The translations under genes and the position numbers were made by a program. Source: PALSA-555 sp963821325 (lineage in GTDB: Bacteria; Actinomycetota; Acidimicrobiia; IMCC26256; PALSA-555). Taken from it: a DNA stretch of 64,000 bases. Where the stretch lies: NCBI GenBank assembly GCA_963821325.1, contig CAWGDC010000006.1, positions 310,001 through 374,000 on the forward strand, written 5' to 3'. The notes beneath the pieces were generated by a model. The model made no database searches and was not told the origin of the DNA. It saw nothing but the letters and a program-made list of their open reading frames with translations. Below are positions 31,496-40,701 of the stretch, piece after piece. Each line of letters starts with the position of its first letter. Positions within the stretch are counted from its first letter, which is position 1.

Positions 31496-34400
31496 ATGCG
31501 GGCGTGCCCAACGTGCGAGCACGCGAATCGCGACGGCGCCCGCTTCTGCGAGGAGTGCGGGGCGGTGCTCACCGCGACGCCGAGCGACCCCGGCGCGGCG
31601 CGGTCGCTGCCGGCGACGGTCGGCCACAGCCGCTACCGGGTGCAGCGCCTCCTCGGCGAGGGCTCCCGCAAGGTCGTCTACGCGGCCAGCGACACGCGGC
31701 TTGGCCGCGATGTCGCGGTTGCGATCATCAAGACGGACGGCCTCGACGACGCCGGGCGCCGGCGCATCGATCGAGAGGCGCGGGCGATGGCGCGTCTCGG
31801 CGATCACCCGAACATCGTCACGGTGTTCGACGTCGGTGAAGACAATGGTGAGCCCTACATCGTGTCCGAGGTGATGCCCGGCGGATCGGTCGCCGACGCG
31901 ATCGAGCGGGCCGACGACCACCGGCTCCCAGTTGACGAAGCGTTGCGGATCGGTGAGCAGGTTGCCCGTGCGCTCGAGCACGCCCACGCGCACGGGGTCG
32001 TGCACCGTGACCTCAAACCTGCGAACGTGTGGCTGGCGGCGGACAGTACCGCGCGCCTCGGCGACTTCGGGCTCGCGGCCGAGGCGGACCGATCGCGCAT
32101 CACGTCCGAGGGCATGGTCGTCGGAACGGTCGCGTACCTCGCCCCCGAACAGGCCGTCGGACGCGCTCCCGACACGCGAAGCGACCTCTACGCCCTGGGT
32201 ACGTCGCTCTACGAGATGCTCACCGGCCGCCCTCCGTTCCTGGGTGACGACGCGGTCACGGTGATCTCCCAGCACCTGAACACCGCGCCCGTCTCGCCGA
32301 CGTGGCACAACGCGGCGGTTACGCCGCCGATCGAGGCGCTCGTCATGGCGCTGCTCGAGAAGGATCCCGCGAGGCGACCCGCCGACGCGGGCACGGTCGC
32401 GTCCGAGCTCCGACGCCTCCAGACCGTCCCGTCGCTGACCACGGACGACGCCCCGGTTCCCGCCTCGGCGCCGATGACGCAGGCGGCGTCCTTCGGGCGC
32501 TTCGTCGGGCGCGCGCAGGAACTCGAGGCGCTGAAGGCGTGGTTCGACGAGACGATGTCGGGCCGGGGACGGCTGGTGATGGTGGTCGGCGAGCCGGGTA
32601 TCGGCAAGACGCGCTTGGTCGAGGAGCTCGGCGTGTACACCGCGGTGCGCGGCGCCCAGGTGTGCTGGGGCCACTGCTACGAGGGTGAGCTCGGGGTGCC
32701 GTACCTTCCCTTCGTCGAGGCGTTGCGTACCTACGTCCGCGACCGGGCCGACGACGAGCTGCGCGCCGAATTGAGCACCGGCGCGCCCGAGGTCGCGACC
32801 ATCGTGTCCGACCTGCGCCTTCGCTTCCCCGACCTCCCCATGTCGCCCGCGCTGGAGGGCGACGCCGAGCGGCTGCGGCTATTCGAAGGCGTGTCGGCCT
32901 TCCTCGCCAACGCGTCGGCGGCCCGCCCGCTGGTCCTGATCCTCGACGACCTGCACTGGGCCGACAAGTCGACGCTGCTGCTCCTCCAGTACCTCGCCCG
33001 CAACCTGCGCCGCGAGCGCATCCTGATCGTGTGCACGTACCGCGACGTCGAGCTCGACCGAACGCACCCGCTCGCCGATACGATCGCCGCGCTCCGCCGC
33101 GAGCACCTCTACGAGCGGACCCTCCTGCGTGGTTTCGACCGCGACGAGGTGAAGTCGTTCATCGACGCGGTCGGCGAGCAGGAGACCCCGAGGGCCTTCG
33201 CCGAGACGGTCCACCGCGAGACCGAGGGCAATCCGTTCTTCGTCGGCGAGATCCTGCGCCACCTCGCCGAGAGCGGCGCGCTCGCGCGGGTCGACGGGCA
33301 ATGGGTCGGGACCGAGGGCATCGCCGAGCAGCTCCCCGAGGGGGTGCGGGAGGTGATCGGCCGGCGGCTCTCGCGCCTGAGCGAGGACTGCAACCGCATG
33401 CTCACGATCGGCGCCGCGATGCCGGGCGGGTTCACGCTCGAGGTGGTCAGCCGCGTCCTCGACGCCGACGAAGACGCCGTGCTCGATCTCCTCGACGAGG
33501 CGCTCGCCCGCCAGATCCTGCGCGAGCGGCGGGACCACTCCGGCACCTACGAGTTCAACCACGCGCTGATCCGCCAGACGCTGTACTCCGAGCTCAGCAC
33601 ACCTCGACGGGTGCGGCTGCACCGCCAGATCCTCGGCGCCCTCGAGGAGCACTACGCGGCGAGCGTCGATCCGCACCTGACCGAGCTCGCGTACCACGCG
33701 TTCCAGGCCGCCCCCGGCGGCGACGTCGACAAGGCGGTCGACTACGCCACGCGAGCCGGCCAGCGCGCCGCGGCGTCGGCCGCGCATGAGGAAGCCGCCC
33801 GCTCCTACGACCTTGGCCTCCAGGCGCTCGAGCTCGAGGACGCACCCGACGAACACCAGCGCGCGGCGTTGCTGCTCGCGCTCGGCGACGCGCATCACCA
33901 TGCGGGGAGCATCGGCGACGCGCGCGCGGCGCTCGCGCAGGTCGCCGACATCGGGCGGCGCGTCGACGACCCCACGTTGGTCGCGCGCGCCGCGATCGTG
34001 CTCAGCACCTTGCGGTGGACGACGTCCGGCGCCGACCCCCTCCTCATGGAGCTACTCGAAGAGGCGACGGCGCGACGAGCGGCGCTCGCCGACGCGTGGC
34101 GCGCCCGTCTGCTCGCCTGCCTCGGCAACCAGATCGCCTTCGTCGACGCGCCCCGCCATGCCGAGGTCGCACGGGAGGCGGTCGAGGCGGCTCGCCGATC
34201 CGGTGATCCGGGGGCGCTGGCGAGCGCGCTCGCATCCGAAGGGTTCACGGGTCGACTCCGCGATCACACGGAGAGCCGCCAGCGCTACCTCGAGGTGGCG
34301 CGCCTCGCAGCGGAAGCCGGCGATCTGGACCTCGAGGTGCGGAGCCACGAGTCGCTTCTCTACAACGCTCTCTTCGCCAGCGACCGGGCGGCCCTCGATG

Positions 34401-35815
34401 ACGAGCTGGCAATCCACGCCCGTCTCGCCGAGCAGAGCCGATCGCCGTTCATCAACTACACCAACACGCTCTACCGCAGCACCGTCGCGATCTTCGAGGG
34501 TCGCTACGCCGACGGGGAGCAACTCGCCCTTGACGCACTCGGCATCGCGCGGCGCACCCAGGACCGCAGCAGCGTCGAGGCCGTCGGGGCCTCGCTGTTC
34601 ACCGTAATGCGCGAGCAGGGACGCTCCGAAGAGCTCGAGGCGCCCACCCGGCGGATGGTCGACGCGTACCCCCTCCTCGCCGTGTGGCGCTCAGGGCTCG
34701 CGCAGGTCCTGGCCGATCAAGGCAAGCTCGACGAGGCGGCGGAGCACGTCGAGGTGCTGGCCCGGGGCGGCTTCGAAGCCGTCGCCGACGACGTGCTCCG
34801 GACGTTCACGCTCGCCGGGCTGGCCGAGGTGACCGCGCTGCTCCGCGACGCCACCCTTGCCGACCAGCTCTTCGACGTGCTGGCGCCGCGGGCCGGCGCG
34901 GCTGCCATCATCGGCGCGTCGGCGTACCACGGCGCGGTGGATCGCTACCTCGGACTCCTGATGACCACGGTCGGACGTCACGACGACGCGCTCACGTACC
35001 ACGAGGCCGCGCTCAACCTGCACGAACGGATGCGCGCGGTCCCGTGGGTGGCGCGCACGCACTATGACGTCGCGGGCGCGCTCGTCGCTCGCGGCCAGGC
35101 CGACCGGGAACGGGCGCTCGGTCTGCTCAACGACGCGCTGGACACGGCGAGCGCGCTTGGCATGACGAAGCTCGTCGAGGAGGTGCTCACAGCCAAGCTC
35201 GAGCTCCAGGGCGTGCAGTCCTCTGCGTCCATCACACGGTCGATCGACGTGGTGGCGGCCGGGGTGTCGCTCGAGCGCCCAGACCTGCGCCGCCACACGG
35301 CGTCGGACGGAACGGTCGCGGTCTTGTTCTCCGACATCGAGGGCTACACGACGTTGAACGAGCGGCTGGGGGATACGCGCACCCAAGCGCTGCTGCGCGC
35401 GCACGACGCACTCGTGCGCGGCGCCGTCGCGGCCCACGGTGGAACGGTGGTGAAGAGCGTGGGTGACGGATACATGACCGTGTTCCAAGACTCACGGGCC
35501 ACGGTCGCGTCCGCGGTTGCCCTCCAACGCTCGCACGAGCAGCACGACTTCGGGTTCGACGTGGGCTCGATCCGGGTGCGGATGGGAACGCACATCGGTG
35601 AGGTCATCCGCGAAGGCGACGACTTCTTCGGCCGGACCGTGATCCTCGCGGCACGCGTCGCGGCGCAGGCGACGGGCGGCGAGATTCTGGTGTCCGACAC
35701 GCTCGCCAGCGCGGCCGGCGACCTCTCCGAGCTCGGCGTCACGTTCGGCCCACCTCGAGCCGTCGAGCTGAAGGGCATCCGCGGCACCCACACCGTTCGT
35801 GCGCTCGAGTGGTGA
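31496..35815 (+). CDS. Giant sensor: zinc ribbon, protein kinase, ATPase, TPR array and class III cyclase
   Basis: A 1439-residue soluble protein. Zinc ribbon: C4, C7, C18 and C21. Kinase domain (47-310): HRDLKPANVW with D172 and DFG at 190-192. The usual ATP lysine of strand 3 is alanine (A76), while a lysine sits in the glycine loop GEGSRKVVY (K59), as in WNK kinases. Then a FVGRAQELEAL ATPase module with Walker A GEPGIGKT and Walker B LVLILDDLHWAD, a long helical TPR-like region (about 760-1230), and a C-terminal class III nucleotide cyclase with FSDIEGYT and SVGDGYM metal aspartates. It should couple phosphorylation or ligand sensing to cAMP or cGMP production. GGAGG 4 nt before the ATG. 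It stands alone. Confidence 0.88.
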   Translation: MRACPTCEHANRDGARFCEECGAVLTATPSDPGAARSLPATVGHSRYRVQRLLGEGSRKVVYAASDTRLGRDVAVAIIKTDGLDDAGRRRIDREARAMARLGDHPNIVTVFDVGEDNGEPYIVSEVMPGGSVADAIERADDHRLPVDEALRIGEQVARALEHAHAHGVVHRDLKPANVWLAADSTARLGDFGLAAEADRSRITSEGMVVGTVAYLAPEQAVGRAPDTRSDLYALGTSLYEMLTGRPPFLGDDAVTVISQHLNTAPVSPTWHNAAVTPPIEALVMALLEKDPARRPADAGTVASELRRLQTVPSLTTDDAPVPASAPMTQAASFGRFVGRAQELEALKAWFDETMSGRGRLVMVVGEPGIGKTRLVEELGVYTAVRGAQVCWGHCYEGELGVPYLPFVEALRTYVRDRADDELRAELSTGAPEVATIVSDLRLRFPDLPMSPALEGDAERLRLFEGVSAFLANASAARPLVLILDDLHWADKSTLLLLQYLARNLRRERILIVCTYRDVELDRTHPLADTIAALRREHLYERTLLRGFDRDEVKSFIDAVGEQETPRAFAETVHRETEGNPFFVGEILRHLAESGALARVDGQWVGTEGIAEQLPEGVREVIGRRLSRLSEDCNRMLTIGAAMPGGFTLEVVSRVLDADEDAVLDLLDEALARQILRERRDHSGTYEFNHALIRQTLYSELSTPRRVRLHRQILGALEEHYAASVDPHLTELAYHAFQAAPGGDVDKAVDYATRAGQRAAASAAHEEAARSYDLGLQALELEDAPDEHQRAALLLALGDAHHHAGSIGDARAALAQVADIGRRVDDPTLVARAAIVLSTLRWTTSGADPLLMELLEEATARRAALADAWRARLLACLGNQIAFVDAPRHAEVAREAVEAARRSGDPGALASALASEGFTGRLRDHTESRQRYLEVARLAAEAGDLDLEVRSHESLLYNALFASDRAALDDELAIHARLAEQSRSPFINYTNTLYRSTVAIFEGRYADGEQLALDALGIARRTQDRSSVEAVGASLFTVMREQGRSEELEAPTRRMVDAYPLLAVWRSGLAQVLADQGKLDEAAEHVEVLARGGFEAVADDVLRTFTLAGLAEVTALLRDATLADQLFDVLAPRAGAAAIIGASAYHGAVDRYLGLLMTTVGRHDDALTYHEAALNLHERMRAVPWVARTHYDVAGALVARGQADRERALGLLNDALDTASALGMTKLVEEVLTAKLELQGVQSSASITRSIDVVAAGVSLERPDLRRHTASDGTVAVLFSDIEGYTTLNERLGDTRTQALLRAHDALVRGAVAAHGGTVVKSVGDGYMTVFQDSRATVASAVALQRSHEQHDFGFDVGSIRVRMGTHIGEVIREGDDFFGRTVILAARVAAQATGGEILVSDTLASAAGDLSELGVTFGPPRAVELKGIRGTHTVRALEW

Positions 35816-35885
35816 GCAGGCACGTCGGGTAGCGCTCGCGGCTCCGGTCGCCCCGCGGGCGGCCCGTGGTCCGCGGATGACCTCA

Positions 35886-35905
35886 GGACCGCCTCGAGGA
35901 GGTCC
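35886..35905 (+). terminator. Near-perfect palindrome after the kinase-cyclase gene
   Basis: A 20-bp palindrome with one mismatched pair, 70 nt after the stop at 35815 and upstream of the convergent sulfatase end. A possible terminator; nothing else is seen in 35816-36005. Confidence 0.3.
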
Positions 35906-36005
35906 CGCGGCGAGGCTGAAGGGTTCGAATGCCGGCGCACGAGGCCCGCGCCGCGCCGACACGCGCCCAATTCACCGACCCCGACGTGCGGCGCCGCGTG
36001 GTCGG

Positions 36006-38287
36006 CTACTCGTGACGCAGCGCGGCCGCGAGCTCGACGTCGGTGTCGCGGGGCGGTGCCGACGGCACCTCGAGGACGACGGCGCGGACCCGAGCCGTGC
36101 AGGGGAACGGCGGCTCGTAGTCGTCGTTCACGGGCAGACCGCGGTCGCGCCCGACCAGCAGTCCGGCCCCGCCGATCTGCCAGCGGAACGGGAGATGGTC
36201 GGCGAGCACGCCCTCGGCGACGACGGCATCGTCGACGCGCATCGTGAGCGCACCGCCGGGCGTCGTCCCAGTTCGGTACTCCACGGACAGCACGGCGGGA
36301 CCGGCGGGGAGCGGGTCGGGGCCGGCGAGGCGCCACCGCGCGCTGAGGATGCTGAACGCGAGGACGGGACGCCCGTCGAGGAGATAGCAGGCCCAGCCGT
36401 TGTTCCAGTCGCCGAGCGCGCAGATCACCCCCTGGGCCGGGCCGTCGGGGACGTCGAGATGCGCCTCGAGGCCGAACCCGCCGAGCAGCATCGGGAGCGA
36501 GTCCTCGTTCACCGGACCGCCACCCGGCCGCAGCACGACGCGGTCGTGCCGACCGTACGGGGGCGGCTCGAGCGCGCTGATGCGGTGGATGAGGCTGTCG
36601 TCGAGGGGCAGGACCTGGTTGCGTCCCGCCTCGATCCACCAGCGCTCCTCGAGGTGACGGGCGAGCTCGGGGTGCTCGGCGGCGCGGTCGTGGGCCTCGG
36701 AGAAGTCCTCGTCGAGGTGGAACAGCAGCCAGCGGTCGGTGTCGAAGTCGCGGCTGCCCTCGAGCCGGTCGCGTTCGACGTCGAGCTGGTTGCCGACGTG
36801 GTCGGTCGTGGCCTTCCAGCCGTCGTGGTAGATCGCGCGGGAGCCGATCATCTCGAAGTACTGGGTCTGGCGCGGGCTCGGCGCGTCAGCGTCGCCGAAC
36901 GTGGGGACCAGGCTGGCGCCGGCCATCGGCAGCTGGTCGGTGCCGTCGACGACGCTCGGCGGGTCGATGCCCACCGCGTCGAGGACGGTCGGGAGGATGT
37001 CGACCGCGTGGCAGAACTGGGAGCGCACGCCGCCGGTGCCGTCGATCCGACCGGGCCAGCGCGCGACGAGTGGGGTGCGCACCCCGCCGAGCCAGCTGTA
37101 GCGCTTCCAGAGCCGCAGCGGCGTGTTGCCGGCCCACGCCCAGCCCCACGGGTAGTGGTTGTACGCGCGGATGCCGCCGAGGTCGTCGAGGTGGGCGAGC
37201 GTGTCGGCGGGGTCGTCGAGGCGCTGGTGCGTGAACCGGTGCTCGTTCAAGGACCCGTACGGGCCGCCCTCGGCGCTGGTGCCGTTGTCGGAGCAGAGCA
37301 GCAGCAGCGTGTCGTCGAGGACGCCGAGACCCTCGAGGAACGCGACGAGGCGCCCGAGCTGCTCGTCGGTGTGGGTGAGGAACCCGGCGAAGCACTCCAT
37401 GAGCCGCGCGAAGAGCCGCCGCTCGTCACCGGTCAGGTCGCGCCACGCGTCGACCCACGAGGGACGCGGGGTCAGCGTCGTTCCGTCCGGGACGACACCG
37501 GCCGCGACCTGGCGGGTGAACACCGCGTCGCGCCAGGCGTCCCAGCCGTCGTCGAACCGGCCGGCGTACCGGTCGATGTACTCGCGGGGTGCGTGATGGG
37601 CGCGTGGGTCGCGCCCGTCGCGAAGTAGAGGAAGAAGGGCTTCGTCGGCTCGGCCTGATGCTGATCCTGCACCACGCGGATCGCCTGGTCGACGAGATCC
37701 TCGGTCAGGTGATAGCCGGAGCCGGGCGGGCGGGGCTGGTCGATGTAGCCGTTGTCGCGCACCAGCGCGGGCGCCCACTGGTTCGTGTCGCCGGCGAGGA
37801 AGCCGTAGTGACGCTCGAAGCCCAGCCCGAGCGGCCACCGGCCGAACGGCCCCGCCGCGCTCTGCTCCCAGCGCGGCGCGAGATGCCACTTCCCGACGGC
37901 GAGCGTGCTGTACCCGACGTCGCGCAGCAGCCGGGGCATCGCCGCGGCCGAGGCCGGGATGCGGCCGTCGTAGCCCGGGTAGCCGGTCGGGATGTCGGTG
38001 AGGAAGCCCATCCCGACGGCGTGGTGGTTGCGACCGGTGAGCAGGCACGCTCGCGTCGGGGAGCACAGCGCGGTGACATGGAACCGGTTGTAGCGGACCC
38101 CCTCGGACGCCAGCCGGTCGATCGTCGGGGTGGCGAGGTCCGAGCCGAAGCAGCCGAGCTGCGCGAACCCCAGGTCGTCGAGCACGACGAGCACGACGTT
38201 CGGCGCGCCGGCCGGCGGGCGCGGCACCTGCGGGAACGCCGGGGTCGAGTCGGCGCTCGTGCGGCCGATGATGGCGCGGTGGACCAT
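36006..38287 (-). CDS. Arylsulfatase, one frameshift
   Basis: A type I sulfatase of about 760 residues that hydrolyses sulfate esters after its cysteine becomes formylglycine. The metal pair is D37-D38 (VVLDDLGFAQLGCFG) and the modification site C75-S-P-T-R79 is followed by ACLLTGRNHH; KWHLAP and SDNGTSAEGGP are the later active-site motifs. There is no signal peptide, so it may work in the cytoplasm or use another route. The frame slips near 37590 between THAPITHP and REYIDRYAG. GAGGAG 6 nt upstream supports the ATG at 38287. No formylglycine-generating enzyme is encoded nearby. Confidence 0.86.
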
Positions 38288-38301
38288 GTGGGCTCCTCGG
38301 G

Positions 38302-39168
38302 TCAGCGGGCGGGCGCGAGCCCGAGGTTGGCGGCGATGTCGCGCGTCGCGGGCGAGCGGTTCAACGTGTAGAAGTGCAGGCCGGGGGCGCCGCCGTCGAG
38401 CAGCGCGGCGCAGAGGCGCGTCGCCTCCTCGATGCCGACGGCGCGCACCGCGGCCGGGTCGTCCTCGACGGTGTGCAGTCGCGCCGCGAGCCAGTCGGGG
38501 AACGCCGAGCCCTGCAACTCGGCCATGCGGCGGATCCCGGCGATGCTGAGCACCGGCATGATCCCCGGGATGACGGGCCGGTCGACGCCGCGCGCCCGCA
38601 GCGCGTCGACGAGCTCGAAGTAGTGGTGCGGCTCGAAGAAGAACTGGGTGACCCCGAAGTCGGCCTCGGCGAGCTTCTCGGCGCTGAAGCGCCGGTCGCT
38701 CTCCAGCGACGGGGACCGCGGGTGGGGCTCCGGGTGGACCGCGACACCGATCGAGAAGTCGCCGATCCCCCGGGCCAGGCGGACGAGCTCGATCGCGTGC
38801 TCGAGCTCGCCCGGGGGCAGCTCGAGATCCTTCGGCGGGTCCCCGCCGAGGGCCAGGAGGTTCTCGATCGACGCGTCCCGGTAGCGGGTGAGGATCTCCT
38901 CGAGCTCGGCTCGGGTGTGCGCGGCGCAGGTGAGGTGCGCCATCGCGGTCATCGTCGTGTCCCGGTTGATGTGCACGACCAGGTCGTGCGTGCGCTCACG
39001 CGTCGTGCCGCCCGCGCCGTAGGTCACAGACACGTACGAGGGATGGAGGGGCTCCAGCTCAGTGAGCGTCCGCGCGAGCTGCGCCTCCGCCTCCGGGGTG
39101 CGCGGCGGAAAGAACTCGAACGAGATGGATCGTCCGCCGGCGAGGATGTCGCTGATCTTGGCCACCAT
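38302..39168 (-). CDS. metF: Methylenetetrahydrofolate reductase
   Basis: A 288-residue flavoenzyme that reduces 5,10-methylene- to 5-methyltetrahydrofolate for methionine synthesis. FEFFPPRTPEAEAQL, YVSVTYGAGGTTRERT, LTCAAHTRAEL, ALGGDPP and QFFFEPHHYFELV are the family motifs, and GIMPVLS is in the C-terminal part. ATG at 39168; a TACGCT box near 39200 gives a leader of about 25 nt. It starts 81 bp from the divergent FrhB-like gene and 14 nt before the sulfatase start on the same strand. Confidence 0.94.
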   Translation of the reverse strand: MVAKISDILAGGRSISFEFFPPRTPEAEAQLARTLTELEPLHPSYVSVTYGAGGTTRERTHDLVVHINRDTTMTAMAHLTCAAHTRAELEEILTRYRDASIENLLALGGDPPKDLELPPGELEHAIELVRLARGIGDFSIGVAVHPEPHPRSPSLESDRRFSAEKLAEADFGVTQFFFEPHHYFELVDALRARGVDRPVIPGIMPVLSIAGIRRMAELQGSAFPDWLAARLHTVEDDPAAVRAVGIEEATRLCAALLDGGAPGLHFYTLNRSPATRDIAANLGLAPAR

Positions 39169-39237
39169 CGACCTGCTGTGTCGTGGGGACCGTGAAGCGT
39201 AGGCGCGACGCCTCGATAGGCCCACACGGCGACGTGC

Positions 39238-39243
39238 CAGACT
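39238..39243 (+). promoter_or_regulatory. -10 box CAGACT of the FrhB-like gene
   Basis: CAGACT exactly 6 nt before the ATG at 39250; leaderless type. Confidence 0.5.
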
Positions 39244-39249
39244 GACCGG

Positions 39250-40371
39250 ATGCCGCCGGAGAAGCTGCAGTGGAAGCACCTCTACGAAGAGGTCGTGACG
39301 AGCGGGCTCTGCACCGGCTGTGCGGGCTGCGTCATCGCGTGCCCCCACGACGTGCTCGGCTACCGCGACGACGCCGGCATCTACAAGCCGTTCCAGACCG
39401 AGGACGGCTTCGGGCCCGACGACTGCTCCCACGGTCAGAAGGGCTGCACGAGCTGCACCCGTGCCTGCCCCCGCTTCCGGGCGTGGGAGCCCGAGATCGA
39501 CGACTTCTTGTTCGGGCGGGTGCGCCAGGCCGACGAGGTGGCCGGCATCAGCGACGACATCGTGCTGGCCCGGGCCACCGACCCCGTCCTCGCCGAGGTG
39601 GGCCAGGACGGCGGGCTGGTCTCCGCCATCCTTCTCTATTGCCTCGAGCACGACGTGATCGACGCCGCGCTCGTCTCGTACCTCGAGGGGGACGGGTCGA
39701 CGTGGAAGGCGGTCCCGGGCGTCGCCACCACGAAGGACCAGATCATCGCCTCGGCGGGCAGCCGGTACACCTACTCGGCGAACACGATGGCGTACGTCGA
39801 CGCCGTCGAGGCCGGGCACGAGCGGCTCGCGCTCGTCGGCATGTCGTGTCAGAGCTCGGTGCCGCCGGTCATGAAGCAGCGCCGGGCCGGCAAGGTCGCG
39901 CGGCGGCTCAGCCTCAACATCGGGCTGCTCTGCTCAAAGACCTTCGACGACGCCATCTTCGACGAGCTACTCGACGCCAAGTACGGGCTGAAGCGCGCCG
40001 ACATCAAGAAGATGAACATCAAGGGCCGCCTCCAGATCTGGATGCACGACGGCGCCTACCACGAGGTCCCGCTGAAGGAGTGCCACGCCTGGACCCGTGA
40101 GGGCTGCACCCAGTGCCCCGACTTCGCTGCCGAGCACGCCGACATCTCGACCGGGGGAATCGGCGCGTTCAACGACTGGACGCTCACCATCGTGCGCACC
40201 GAGGTGGGACGCGACGTGATGGACGGCATGCGCGCCGACGGGTGGATCGAGGTGCGCCCCGGCGACGACGATCCCGGCGCCATCGAGCTGCTGCACAAGC
40301 TGGCCCGCAAGCAGCGGGCCCGATGGCCGGAGGTCGCCTTCGTCGACGCGCCCCGCCTCGTCGGCGCCTGA
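39250..40371 (+). CDS. FrhB/FdhB-family Fe-S flavoprotein
   Basis: A 373-residue protein of the coenzyme F420 hydrogenase/dehydrogenase beta-subunit family. The N-terminus has two cysteine clusters for [4Fe-4S]: C21-x2-C24-x2-C27-x3-C31, and C59, C66-x2-C69-x3-C73. The FrhB C-terminal domain shows EVGQDGGLVSAILLYCLE, SAGSRYTYSAN and VGMSCQSSVPPV, with extra cysteines (LLCSKTFDD, GCTQCPDF). These proteins pass electrons between F420 and ferredoxin or a partner enzyme. No hydrogenase or formate dehydrogenase subunit is adjacent; the divergent neighbour is metF. The next gene starts directly after the stop. Confidence 0.85.
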   Translation: MPPEKLQWKHLYEEVVTSGLCTGCAGCVIACPHDVLGYRDDAGIYKPFQTEDGFGPDDCSHGQKGCTSCTRACPRFRAWEPEIDDFLFGRVRQADEVAGISDDIVLARATDPVLAEVGQDGGLVSAILLYCLEHDVIDAALVSYLEGDGSTWKAVPGVATTKDQIIASAGSRYTYSANTMAYVDAVEAGHERLALVGMSCQSSVPPVMKQRRAGKVARRLSLNIGLLCSKTFDDAIFDELLDAKYGLKRADIKKMNIKGRLQIWMHDGAYHEVPLKECHAWTREGCTQCPDFAAEHADISTGGIGAFNDWTLTIVRTEVGRDVMDGMRADGWIEVRPGDDDPGAIELLHKLARKQRARWPEVAFVDAPRLVGA

Positions 40372-40699
40372 GTGCGCGTCGCCGCGCTCGTCGACGACCT
40401 CCTCGACCGGTCTCGGATCACCGCCGCGCTGCCGTCGGTGACGGTCGGGCGGGACCGGGCGGCGCTCGGTGACGCCGACGTGATCATCGTCGACCTGGCC
40501 CGCCACGCGGCCGACGTCGCGCCGCTCCGAGCCGAGCGGCCCACGGTCCGGATCGTCGCCTACGGCGCCCACGTCGACGACGCCGCGCTCGCCGCCGCCG
40601 AGGCCGCGGGCGCCGACCGGGTGCTGGCCCGCTCCCGGTTCTTCCGCGACCCCGGCCGCGGCGGTGGCGCCCGGCTCCGGTCCCGTGCCACCCTCGTGA
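40372..40699 (+). CDS. Small receiver-like protein, fused in frame to the next gene as written
   Basis: About 105 residues. The pattern of alternating strands and helices (MRVAALVDDLLDRSRI, then DADVIIVDLARHA, then RIVAYGAHVDDAALAAA, then GADRVLARSRFF) looks like a degenerate response-regulator receiver or B12-binding-like fold; the acidic pocket is not complete. As written, the frame continues without a stop into the acyl-AMP ligase. Removing one base near 40650 would give a stop at 40697-40699, just before the ATG of the ligase, so two separate genes are more likely. The GTG at 40372 abuts the FrhB-like stop. Confidence 0.5.
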
Positions 40700-40701
40700 C
40701 C

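Noticed and set aside
35921..35934. A tRNA T-loop-like sequence GGGTTCGAATGCC
   Set aside because: The flanks do not form a T stem, acceptor or anticodon arm, so it is not a tRNA or clear tRNA fragment.
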